A stretch of DNA of 8,189 nt from an uncultured Sulfitobacter sp. (GCA_937923365.1 CALAIJ010000206.1:1-8189); one strand, 5' to 3'. Counted from the first letter of the stretch, positions 1 through 6,942 are shown. The notes: a model not told the origin generated them from the sequence alone. Made by a program: numbers and translations.

Positions 1-945
1 CTGCTGCGTGGAGACCCCGCGGTGCAGCGCCTTGGTGATGAAATCGCGGTCCATGGCATAGGCAATCGCCTGACGCACACGCACATCGCTCAGCTTTTCA
101 GAGGCGGTATTGAAAGCCAGCCAGTTGATCGGGCCAACCGCCGCATAGCCGTCGCTGGTGACGGACAGGGTGTCCACTTTCTCCAGCCGCCGGATTTCGT
201 TGGAACCGGCCATGAAGGGATACATATCCGCCTCGCCATTTTCCATCGCGATCAGCAGGGCAGAGGGATCCTTGATGATGCGGATGATGATTTCGTCCAG
301 CTTGGGACGGCCATCGATAAAGAAGTTGGGGTTCTTTTTCATCACGACCGCTTCACCGGCGGTGAATTCCTCCAGCATGAAGGGGCCGGAGCCTACGGGC
401 GCCGAGTTTGCCGGATGTGATTTCGGATCCTGACCGTCGCCGTAGATGTGCTTGGGCAGCACAGGTGCCAGCGCAGGCGAAAGCGCCAGCAGCAGGGCAG
501 GGTGCGGCTTGCTCAGCTTGATGATCGCGGTATGCGCGTCAGGCGTCTCAATGGTCTCCACAGGGGCGAACATGGATTTGAAAGGGTGGTTTTCCTTGGT
601 CGTCATGATGGAAAAGGCCGCATCTTCGGAGGTGACAGGTTTGCCGTCATGGAAGGTCGCGTTCTTCACAAGGTTCAGGGTGACCGACATGCCGTCCTCG
701 GCCAAGTCCCATGTCTCTGCCAGATAGGGCTGCGGTTCCCAGTTTTCATCATAGCGCAAGGGCGAGGCAAAAATCTGTGTTGAGGGGATAGCTGTGGCGA
801 TGCCGGACTGGACCGCACCGTTCAAGTGACGTGGCACCTGTGTGGAGGCGATCACCAGTGTGCCGCCATCGGCAAACACGGGCGCGGCCGTAACGGTCAG
901 CGCTGCAACTGTAGCGGCGCTCATCAAACGGGTCATCATGGACAT
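1..945 (-). CDS. ABC transporter substrate-binding protein, family 5 (3'-truncated by window edge)
   Basis: Periplasmic solute-binding protein of the SBP_bac_5 family (dipeptide, oligopeptide, opine, nickel and related ligands), which delivers ligand to an inner-membrane ABC importer. The minus strand is open from 945 to the edge, giving 315 residues without a stop; full family members run about 500-550, so the C-terminal part is missing. Residues 1-25 form a Sec signal peptide (MSMMTR, hydrophobic core, then APVFA with likely cleavage before D26). Family hallmarks follow: RYDENWEPQPYLAETWD near 64-80, FHDGKPVTSEDAAFSI near 98-113, GSGPFMLEEF near 185-194, and the late block DVRVRQAIAYAMDRD near 287-301. 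The ATG at 945 is chosen because AGGGAG lies 9 nt upstream; ATGs two and three codons later fit that site less well. It is divergent from the amidohydrolase, so the rest of its transporter probably lies further left. Ligand cannot be read from sequence; peptide- or amide-like compounds are the default guess. Confidence 0.93.
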   Translation of the reverse strand, partial: MSMMTRLMSAATVAALTVTAAPVFADGGTLVIASTQVPRHLNGAVQSGIATAIPSTQIFASPLRYDENWEPQPYLAETWDLAEDGMSVTLNLVKNATFHDGKPVTSEDAAFSIMTTKENHPFKSMFAPVETIETPDAHTAIIKLSKPHPALLLALSPALAPVLPKHIYGDGQDPKSHPANSAPVGSGPFMLEEFTAGEAVVMKKNPNFFIDGRPKLDEIIIRIIKDPSALLIAMENGEADMYPFMAGSNEIRRLEKVDTLSVTSDGYAAVGPINWLAFNTASEKLSDVRVRQAIAYAMDRDFITKALHRGVSTQQ

Positions 946-1110
946 GGTCTAATTCTCCCTGAAATTGTGATTTTATGGCGTCCTAACGTCAGCCTATCGC
1001 ATTCAGGCGTTTGCCAATGGCAGTTGGTTGATTTTGTCCACTATCTTGTCATCTGCCTGTGCTGCGGCCATCCTGACCTTCAGCGCAGCATCCGCTTCAG
1101 GGGAAGAATC
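946..1110. promoter_or_regulatory. Divergent promoter region between binding protein and amidohydrolase
   Basis: This 165-bp gap must hold promoters for both divergent genes. It includes a Shine-Dalgarno-like AGGGAG for the minus gene just left of 960 and AGGGGAAG at about 1099-1106 for the plus gene. A small inverted repeat, TGCC-AAT-GGCA, sits at 1012-1022, and CCAA (1014-1017) also pairs with TTGG (1024-1027). On the minus strand the same segment contains TTGGCA, a fair -35 element, but the downstream TAGGCT is spaced only 15 bp away. No convincing sigma-70 pair is visible on the plus strand. Nothing in this gap looks coding. Confidence 0.5.
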
Positions 1111-2736
1111 ATGGCCAACATCACTGTTTTCAAAGCGAAAAAGATCATCACCATGGATATCAACCGACCCGAAGCGACCCATGTCGCTGTGCGCGGCGGA
1201 GAGATTCTGGCCGTCGGCGATGCCACCTGCGCGGACCAATGGGGCGCGGTTTCACATGACGACAACCTTGCAGATGCGATCCTGATGCCCGGATTCATTG
1301 AAGGGCATGCGCATATGATGGCTGGCTCCATGTGGCGTTATGCCTATGCGGGGTATCACGACAGAACGGACCCCAATGGCAAGCTCTGGAAGGGGCTGAC
1401 CGACATTGACGCCGTGATTGACGGTCTGAAGACCTACCAGGAAACCCTTAACGGGGATGAGCCGCTTGTGGGCTGGGGGTTTGATCCGATCTTCCTGACG
1501 TCGGAGCGGCTTGCGGCCAAGCATCTGGACCAGATCAGCACCACGCGGCCCATTGCGATCATCTTTTCCAATTTTCATCTAATGTGCGTGAACACCAAGG
1601 CGCTGGAGATGGTCGGCTACGATGCCACGACCAATGCCGAAGGGGTGATCAAAAGCCCTGACGGGATGCCCACGGGCGAGCTGCAGGAAATGGCGGCGAT
1701 GTTCCCCATCATGCGCCGCCTTGGTGTGGATTTCCGTGCGCTCAGCCAAGAAGAAACTGCAATCCGTGCGTATGGCGATACGTGCCGCAGGGTGGGGGTC
1801 ACAACGGTCACGGACCTGTTCTCGCAGATGGAAGACGAAGATCTGGCCAAAATGCACAAGGTGACCGAAGACGCGGCCTTTCCATTGCGGATTGTGCCTG
1901 CTTTGGGGGCCACTGCCGCGCCGAAGGAAATGGCCGACAAGGCCCAGCGACTGGCCGCCAAATCCACGGACAAGCTGCGGCTGGGGGCGGTCAAACTGAT
2001 GACCGACGGGTCCATCCAGGGCTGGACCGCGAGGGTCAAATCACCGGGCTATGTGGGTGGGCAGCCCAACGGGATCTGGAACACGCCGCCCGACAGCATC
2101 TATGCGCTGGTCGATGAAATGCACAGCCGTGGCATCCAGATGCACATCCACGTCAACGGGGACGAGGCCGCCGAAGTGTCGCTGGACGCGCTGGAAGCAG
2201 CGATGCGCAAACATCCGTGGGAAGGGCATCGCCATGTGCTGCAACACTGCCAGATGATGGGCCGCGACCTTTATACCCGTGCCGCTGATATGGGGGTCTG
2301 CTGCAACATTTTTGCCAACCATATCTGGTACTTCGGCGACCAGCACGCGTCGTCAACCATCGGCGAGGACCGGGCCTTGCGCATGGACGGATGTCGCTCT
2401 GCGATTGACGCGGGCGTGAACATCGCGATCCACTCGGACGCGCCTGTGACGCCGATGGGGCCGCTCTTTACCGCGTGGTGCGCGGTGAACCGCCAGACGA
2501 TGTCAGGCCGCACATTGGGCGAGGCCCAGTGCATCGACGTGGCCGAGGCGCTGTTCACCATCACGATGGGGGCTGCTTATACGCTCAAGCTCGACAGCGA
2601 AATCGGCAGTATCGAGGCGGGCAAGCGCGCGGACTTTGCCGTGCTGGGGGCCGACCCGATGGACGTGGAGCCGATGGCGCTGAAAGACGTGCCTGTCTTG
2701 GGGACCGTCTTTGGCGGCGATGTGCATCTTCTGTGA
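1111..2736 (+). CDS. Amidohydrolase family 3 protein (YtcJ / NfdA-like)
   Basis: Metal-dependent hydrolase of the amidohydrolase superfamily, family 3, the group that includes YtcJ-like proteins and N-substituted formamide deformylase. It is 541 aa, normal for the family, with no signal peptide, so cytoplasmic. The expected metal-site residues are all visible. The HxH of the first strand is H66 and H68 (PGFIEGHAHMM). K295 in VKLMTDGS is the likely bridging lysine. H345/H347 lie in MHIHVNGDE, H379 in HVLQHCQMM, and the catalytic aspartate is D443 in IHSDAPVTP. The closing GSIEAGKRADFAVL block is the usual end of the beta-sandwich. The ATG at 1111 is preferred over the longer open frame from 826, because AGGGGAAG precedes it and the protein then begins with the family-typical ITVFKAKKIITMD; the upstream extension overlaps the divergent gene and its promoter. 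The stop overlaps the start of the G3E gene, so the two are co-translated. The substrate is unknown: an amide, N-acyl compound or cyclic imide is possible. Confidence 0.93.
   Translation: MANITVFKAKKIITMDINRPEATHVAVRGGEILAVGDATCADQWGAVSHDDNLADAILMPGFIEGHAHMMAGSMWRYAYAGYHDRTDPNGKLWKGLTDIDAVIDGLKTYQETLNGDEPLVGWGFDPIFLTSERLAAKHLDQISTTRPIAIIFSNFHLMCVNTKALEMVGYDATTNAEGVIKSPDGMPTGELQEMAAMFPIMRRLGVDFRALSQEETAIRAYGDTCRRVGVTTVTDLFSQMEDEDLAKMHKVTEDAAFPLRIVPALGATAAPKEMADKAQRLAAKSTDKLRLGAVKLMTDGSIQGWTARVKSPGYVGGQPNGIWNTPPDSIYALVDEMHSRGIQMHIHVNGDEAAEVSLDALEAAMRKHPWEGHRHVLQHCQMMGRDLYTRAADMGVCCNIFANHIWYFGDQHASSTIGEDRALRMDGCRSAIDAGVNIAIHSDAPVTPMGPLFTAWCAVNRQTMSGRTLGEAQCIDVAEALFTITMGAAYTLKLDSEIGSIEAGKRADFAVLGADPMDVEPMALKDVPVLGTVFGGDVHLL
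2733..2736 (+). other. GTGA stop-start overlap (translational coupling)
   Basis: The amidohydrolase TGA (2734-2736) overlaps the GTG start of the G3E gene (2733-2735). There is no strong Shine-Dalgarno directly upstream of the GTG, so initiation probably depends on ribosomes terminating on the amidohydrolase. This ties expression of the two proteins together. Confidence 0.8.
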
Positions 2737-3617
2737 AGCCGCGTCTGCCGCTGACCGTCATCTCAGGCTATCTGGGGGCCGGAAAGACGACGCTGATCAA
2801 CCGTCTGCTGGCTGAGCCGCACGGGCTTCGCCTTTTGGTCATGGTCAACGACTTTGGCGCCATCAACATTGATGCAGCCCTGTTGGAATCGCAATCCGAT
2901 GACACGCTGACCCTGTCCAATGGCTGCGTCTGCTGCACTATGGGAGCGGACCTGTTCATGGCTGTGGGCGACGTGCTGGACCGTCCGGCGCGTCCGGATC
3001 ATCTGGTCATCGAGGCCTCTGGCATCGCCGATCCGGCGCGCATTGCACAGGTGGCCCAAGCGGAGCCCGAATTGATCTATGGCGGCATCGTCACTGTGGT
3101 AGACGCGCAAGGCTACGCAGCCCTTGAAGCGGATCCGCAGATCGGTGCGCAAGTTGCGGGGCAAGTAACTGCCGCCGATCTGGTGTGCGTGAGCAAATCG
3201 GTCACAACCGATGCGGCTTTGAAGTTGAAGTTAAACATTCAAAGTGGATCGCAAGTATTTGATCTGAATGAAATTGATGATCTTGCGCCTGTGCTCTTCG
3301 GCGTCTCGGATGCGCAAGTGCCGCAAGGGGTGCAAACGCCTCATCGCCCTTATGTGGCATGGCACTATGAGGGGAGCGACTTCATGGATCACGCGGGTCT
3401 TATGGCGCGTCTCGCTGCGCGTCCCAAAGCCCTGTTCCGGTTCAAGGGCTTTGTCGGTCACACTGCGGAAACCGCCTGGGAAGTGCATTGTGTCGGCCCC
3501 ACCGTGAGCGTCAAACCGCTACCAGAGGCGCGGCAAACGGCGCTGGTTGGTATCGGACTGGCAGAGCGGATCACCCAAGACGAAATTGCTAGGTGGTGGG
3601 CGCCGCCGCCCGCGTAA
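2733..3617 (+). CDS. G3E-family GTPase, CobW/COG0523-like putative metallochaperone
   Basis: GTP-binding protein of the COG0523 branch of the G3E family, whose characterised members hand Zn, Co or other metals to client enzymes. The Walker A P-loop is GYLGAGKTT (residues 12-20). The metal-binding CxCC motif is C65-V-C67-C68 within LSNGCVCCTM. The ExxG switch motif is E94-A-S-G97 followed by IADP. A CobW C-terminal-like region ends with FRFKGFVG and a Trp-rich tail. It is 294 aa, at the short end of the family, and lacks the His-rich loop seen in many members. The NKxD guanine-specificity motif is degenerate: the expected place reads S154-K-S-V157. The GTG at 2733 is the only reasonable start: the next in-frame ATG (residue 37) would remove the P-loop. 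It overlaps the amidohydrolase stop as GTGA, implying translational coupling. The 3' end overlaps the opposing ygfZ-like gene by 29 bp. Confidence 0.9.
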   Translation: MKPRLPLTVISGYLGAGKTTLINRLLAEPHGLRLLVMVNDFGAINIDAALLESQSDDTLTLSNGCVCCTMGADLFMAVGDVLDRPARPDHLVIEASGIADPARIAQVAQAEPELIYGGIVTVVDAQGYAALEADPQIGAQVAGQVTAADLVCVSKSVTTDAALKLKLNIQSGSQVFDLNEIDDLAPVLFGVSDAQVPQGVQTPHRPYVAWHYEGSDFMDHAGLMARLAARPKALFRFKGFVGHTAETAWEVHCVGPTVSVKPLPEARQTALVGIGLAERITQDEIARWWAPPPA

Positions 3618-4338
3618 CGACCGCATCGCCTGCCTGCATCTTACCCGTGGCGCGGTCGAACCGCAGATAGGCAATCGCCTCACCTCCGCTTTGCGTCAAC
3701 AGGGTTCCGGCAGCTTTGCCATCCGCAGAAAGTTCTGTGCCAACAGGGGCCTGGCCGGTGATCTTCACCTTGGCCAACCCTTTGCGCAACTCGGTTTTGT
3801 GCTTCATGCGGGCGGTGACTTCTTGGCCGACGTAGCACCCTTTGCGGAAATCGACGCCATTGAGGCGTTCAAATCCGGCCTCCAGAAGAAAGGTATCAGG
3901 CGTCAGTTCGATCCCCGTTTCAGGGATAAGATGGGCGACCCGAAGGCTGTCCCAATCGGTTGTGTCGTCTGTCTGCGGGTGGTCGCGGTAAGCCCGCCAG
4001 CCCAACGCAGGATGGCGCGGATCGGCAAAACCATCTGCAGGGGGTGCACCCAACCCGCGGTGCGCATGCAAGTCCGTGTCAGCAATATCGACCTGCGCGC
4101 GCAGCTTGTACATCGTCAGGCGCTGGACCAGCATGTCGGCAAGGCTGGCGTCCACATCAAGCAACACATCTTCCCCGTCTGCCGCCAAGAAGAAATCGGC
4201 CATGTATTTGCCCTGTGGTGTCAGCAAGGCCGCATAGATCGGACCTTGGGGCAGTTTGGCCATGTCATTGCTGACCAGACCTTGCAGGAAATCATGGGTC
4301 GCGGGGCCGGACAGGCGCAGGATACGGCGGTTGCTCAT
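3589..4338 (-). CDS. ygfZ: YgfZ-type folate-binding protein (Fe-S cluster maintenance)
   Basis: Tetrahydrofolate-binding protein related to the T-protein of the glycine cleavage system (GcvT fold). In other bacteria YgfZ supports assembly or repair of Fe-S enzymes such as the tRNA methylthiotransferase MiaB. The diagnostic signature K-G-C-Y-x-G-Q-E is intact at residues 166-173 with the key cysteine at C168 (FRKGCYVGQEVTARM). The N-terminus (ILRLSGPATHDFLQGLVSNDM) and the following AALLTPQGKYMADFF are typical of the family. The ATG at 4338 gives 249 aa and has AAGGGA 6 nt upstream; the in-frame ATG at 4368 would add ten residues without homologous character and a poorer ribosome site. It reads convergently into the G3E gene and overlaps it by 29 bp. 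Closeness to the glycosyltransferase is divergent, so no shared operon is implied. Confidence 0.93.
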   Translation of the reverse strand: MSNRRILRLSGPATHDFLQGLVSNDMAKLPQGPIYAALLTPQGKYMADFFLAADGEDVLLDVDASLADMLVQRLTMYKLRAQVDIADTDLHAHRGLGAPPADGFADPRHPALGWRAYRDHPQTDDTTDWDSLRVAHLIPETGIELTPDTFLLEAGFERLNGVDFRKGCYVGQEVTARMKHKTELRKGLAKVKITGQAPVGTELSADGKAAGTLLTQSGGEAIAYLRFDRATGKMQAGDAVVTRAAAPTT

Positions 4339-4408
4339 GGGATGTCCCTTCATGCTTGGACATGGCATATAGGGTCAACGCTCCGATAAAAAGAGGCCTA
4401 TCTGACCC
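4339..4408. promoter_or_regulatory. Divergent promoter region, ygfZ / glycosyltransferase
   Basis: A 70-bp gap serves two divergent genes. It has the most A+T-rich stretch nearby, including CATATAGG around 4366-4373 and GATAAAAAGAGG around 4385-4396. Read on the minus strand, TATATG could be a -10 for ygfZ with a very short leader, but the sequence 17 bp upstream (CTTTTT) is a poor -35. AAGAGG at 4391-4396 is a distant (about 12 nt) Shine-Dalgarno for the glycosyltransferase. No operator-like palindrome stands out. Confidence 0.35.
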
Positions 4409-5089
4409 ATGCGCGCGCCGATCTCTGTGATCATCCCGACCTTGAATGCTGAAAAAGCCCTTGGGCCTTGCCTGTCTGCCTTGATGGAAGGGCTGGATGC
4501 AGGGGTGATCCGCGAGTTGATTGTCTGCGATGGCGGCTCAGCGGATGCGACAGGGGCCACTGCGCAGGCATGGGGCGCGCAGGTGCTAGAGGGCACCCCA
4601 TCGCGCGGCGGTCAGTTGGGGCAGGGCTGTGGTCAGGCCAAGGGCGACTGGCTGCTGGTGCTACACGCCGATACCGTGCTTGCCAAAGGCTGGAGCGCCG
4701 AGGTCCAATCCCATATGCCCTGCGGGCAGGCGGCGTGGTTCCAGCTGGCCTTTGATGAAGGAGGGCTGCCCGCGCACGTGGTTGCGGGCTGGGCGAACCT
4801 GCGCAGCAGACTTTTTGGCCTGCCCTACGGGGATCAGGGCCTGTTGATCCCGCGCCCGCTTTATGAGGCCGTGGGGGGCTATCCCGATCAGCCATTGATG
4901 GAGGATGTGGCAATCGCCCGCCGCCTGAAGGGCCGCCTGAAAGGCCTGCCCGTGCGCGCCGTTACCAGTGCCGCAAAGTACCGTCAGCAAGGGTGGTTGC
5001 GGCGCGGCGCGCGGAACCTGTGGACGCTTGGCCGCTACGCCTTTGGCGCGTCACCCGAAGCCTTGGCACGCAGCTACCGCCGCCCTTAG
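4409..5089 (+). CDS. Family 2 glycosyltransferase, TIGR04283 type
   Basis: GT-A fold glycosyltransferase of family 2, 226 aa, cytoplasmic, expected to use a nucleotide-sugar donor. Its sequence matches the compact TIGR04283 group (rSAM/selenodomain-associated transferase 2). The N-terminal strand is ISVIIPTLNAE (5-15). The nucleotide-binding block is CDGGSAD (40-46), followed by the group-typical SRGGQLGQG (65-73). The metal-binding DxD-like motif is H86-A-D88-T. The acceptor region contains GLPYGDQGLLI (137-147) and GGYPDQPLMEDVAIARRLKG, with the probable catalytic acid at E165-D166. There are no membrane segments. The ATG at 4409 is the first that retains the N-terminal strand. The expected radical-SAM or transferase-1 partners are not seen in this window. 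The gene ends convergently with the ABC exporter, overlapping it by 4 bp. Donor and acceptor sugars are unknown. Confidence 0.9.
   Translation: MRAPISVIIPTLNAEKALGPCLSALMEGLDAGVIRELIVCDGGSADATGATAQAWGAQVLEGTPSRGGQLGQGCGQAKGDWLLVLHADTVLAKGWSAEVQSHMPCGQAAWFQLAFDEGGLPAHVVAGWANLRSRLFGLPYGDQGLLIPRPLYEAVGGYPDQPLMEDVAIARRLKGRLKGLPVRAVTSAAKYRQQGWLRRGARNLWTLGRYAFGASPEALARSYRRP
4921..4944 (+). repeat. 12-bp tandem repeat inside the glycosyltransferase gene
   Basis: Two adjacent 12-bp units (4921-4932 and 4933-4944) differ at one base. They encode consecutive R-L-K-G units (RRLKGRLKGLP) just after the MEDV motif. This could be a small in-frame duplication or simply a basic helix. Confidence 0.6.
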
Positions 5090-6942
5090 CCGAAAAGCGC
5101 CTGACCCAGACGTTGCAGCAGGTTTGGCCCCTGTGGTCCGTCGGGGCGCGCATCACGGCGCGTGGCCCGTTTGCCGCCCCGCTCAGAAACGGATTTGCCG
5201 TCCTGAAACTGCAGCTTGTAAAGGTTGGCATAGATGCCGCCACGCGCCAGCAGTTCCTCGTGGGTGCCTTCGTCCGTCACACGGCCACGGTCCATCACGA
5301 CGATCTTGTCGGCGTTGATGATGGTGGACAGGCGGTGCGCGATGACCAGTGTTGTGCGGCCCTTCGACAGACGGTCCAGCGCGTCCTGGACGACCTGTTC
5401 TGATTTGGCATCCAGCGCGCTTGTGGCCTCGTCCAGCAGCAAAACAGGCGTGTCGCGCAGCAAGGCACGGGCAATGACCACGCGCTGGCGCTGGCCGCCC
5501 GACAGGGCTGAACCGCGTGGTCCGACGCGGGTGTCCAACCCGTGCTCCAACTGCGGCAGGAAGTCTGCCACATGGGCGGCCTGCAGCACCTTTTGCAGGT
5601 CATCATCCGAGATATCCTCACGGTCCAGTACGATGTTGGCGCGCAACGTCTCGTCAAACAATAGCGCCTCCTGAGTGACGACGGAAAACAGCCCACGTAA
5701 ATCGCTCAGCGCCATATCCGTTGTGGCCACGCCGCCCAAGGTTACTTGCCCGGCACTCGGATCAATGAGCCGTGTGAGCAGGTTGAAAACAGTGGATTTA
5801 CCCGCACCCGACGCACCGACAAGGGCTGTGGTCTGCCCTGCCTTGGCGGTCAGGCTAAGGTCGTCGAGTACTTTGGAGTCTCCGTAGGCCAGCGTCACCT
5901 TGTCGAGCACGATATCGGGCGTGCCCTGAGGGGGTGACTGCGGATCTACAGGCTCTGACAGGCGCAAAGGCGCATCCATCAATTCGCGAATGCGTTCCAA
6001 AGCGGCAGCGGCGACCTGCCACAGACCGCTGATCGCGCCCAAGCGGCGCAACGGGCTGAAGGCGAACCCGAGGGCAGTAAAGAAGGTCATGAACTGGCCG
6101 ATGGTCTTTTCGCCCGAGATGATCTCGGAGCCGCCGTAAAGGATCACAGCCATGAACCCAAGGCCCGACATGATGTCGATCAACCCCGGAATGGCGGAAT
6201 TACCGAAGGCGGCGCGCACTTCGGTCTTGATGAACGTGTCGGTCATGTCGCTGTACTGGCGGGCCTGGTACTGCTCTTGCGCATTCAGCTTGACCTGCAC
6301 GATGCCGTGGAAGACCTCGTCAAGGCGTGTGGCAAGGCCCGCACCCAGATCTCGCGCCTCGCGCGAGCGGCGGCGCACGAACCGCTGGGCTGCCGCGGCG
6401 GGCAGCACCATCAAGGGCACGCCGACACAGGCCAGTAGGGCCCAGATCGGATCAATGGAAATGGCCACGCCCATCAGCACCATCAGCCCGATAAAGTCGC
6501 GCCCCGCCCCTGTGATCACCGCACGCCAGACATCGCCGACGGCATTCACGTCCGATTGCACGCGCTGGATCAGAAACCCGGGGGGATGGGTTTGATGAAA
6601 GGCGCCGTCCTGTTTCATCATGCGGTTGAGAAGATCAAGGCGCATGTCCGCCGACGTGCGCTGGGCAACGCGGGTCAGCAGCACCTTTTGAGCGACACCT
6701 GCGATGGCGCGCAGCACAAAGATGCCCACAAGGATGATGCCCACCCATTTCAGCGCACTTTCGTTTCCGGCGATGAAAACGCGGTCGAACATCGGCTCCA
6801 TCAAGCGGGCAAGCGCGCCCAATGTGGCCCCCTCGATCGCCATAAAGAACACTGCGACCATCATGATCCACGTGTGCTTTTTCAGGTAATCACGCCAAAT
6901 CCAGCGCATCAGCTGCGCGGATGTATAGGTCTGGTCGTTCAT
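5086..6942 (-). CDS. ABC exporter half-transporter, MsbA-like (fused permease and ATPase)
   Basis: Type IV ABC exporter with fused membrane and ATPase domains, 618 aa, expected to work as a homodimer in the inner membrane. Residues from about 24 to 290 hold some six hydrophobic segments (for example TWIMMVAVFFMAIEG near 24-38 and VGIILVGIFVLRA near 67-79). The ATPase follows, with Walker A GASGAGKST at 376-384 (K382), the Q-loop in SVVTQEALLF, the signature LSGGQ at 480-484, Walker B LLLDE ending at D504/E505, and the H-loop H536 in IAHRLSTI. All catalytic residues are intact. The ATG at 6942 begins MNDQTYTSAQLM; the open frame extends to 7092, but that part overlaps the divergent aminotransferase start. 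AAGGA lies about 13 nt upstream of 6942, a long spacing. A basic tail of about 40 residues follows the ATPase. Lipid A, another lipid or a drug-like substrate are all possible; nothing here identifies msbA itself. Confidence 0.94.
   Translation of the reverse strand: MNDQTYTSAQLMRWIWRDYLKKHTWIMMVAVFFMAIEGATLGALARLMEPMFDRVFIAGNESALKWVGIILVGIFVLRAIAGVAQKVLLTRVAQRTSADMRLDLLNRMMKQDGAFHQTHPPGFLIQRVQSDVNAVGDVWRAVITGAGRDFIGLMVLMGVAISIDPIWALLACVGVPLMVLPAAAAQRFVRRRSREARDLGAGLATRLDEVFHGIVQVKLNAQEQYQARQYSDMTDTFIKTEVRAAFGNSAIPGLIDIMSGLGFMAVILYGGSEIISGEKTIGQFMTFFTALGFAFSPLRRLGAISGLWQVAAAALERIRELMDAPLRLSEPVDPQSPPQGTPDIVLDKVTLAYGDSKVLDDLSLTAKAGQTTALVGASGAGKSTVFNLLTRLIDPSAGQVTLGGVATTDMALSDLRGLFSVVTQEALLFDETLRANIVLDREDISDDDLQKVLQAAHVADFLPQLEHGLDTRVGPRGSALSGGQRQRVVIARALLRDTPVLLLDEATSALDAKSEQVVQDALDRLSKGRTTLVIAHRLSTIINADKIVVMDRGRVTDEGTHEELLARGGIYANLYKLQFQDGKSVSERGGKRATRRDARPDGPQGPNLLQRLGQALFG

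Noticed and set aside
22..783. Several plus-strand open frames across the left end
   Set aside because: They are antisense to a clear SBP_bac_5 coding frame with signal peptide and family motifs; their translations show no recognisable domain and are rich in residues expected from complementing G+C-rich codons.
826..1110. 95-residue N-terminal extension of the amidohydrolase
   Set aside because: It overlaps the divergent binding-protein start and the promoter region and has no domain character. The ATG at 1111 has a good ribosome site and the expected family N-terminus.
2475..2732. 86-residue N-terminal extension of the G3E GTPase
   Set aside because: It lies wholly inside the amidohydrolase in another frame and is low in recognisable structure. 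The GTG at 2733 places the P-loop at the usual distance from the N-terminus.
3595..3615. G+C-rich hairpin as a terminator for the G3E gene
   Set aside because: The stem is only 5 bp and is not followed by a T-run on either strand; it lies within coding sequence of both genes.
3547..4389. 280-residue plus-strand open frame opposite ygfZ
   Set aside because: The minus strand carries an intact YgfZ signature. The plus frame is a shadow produced by codon bias.
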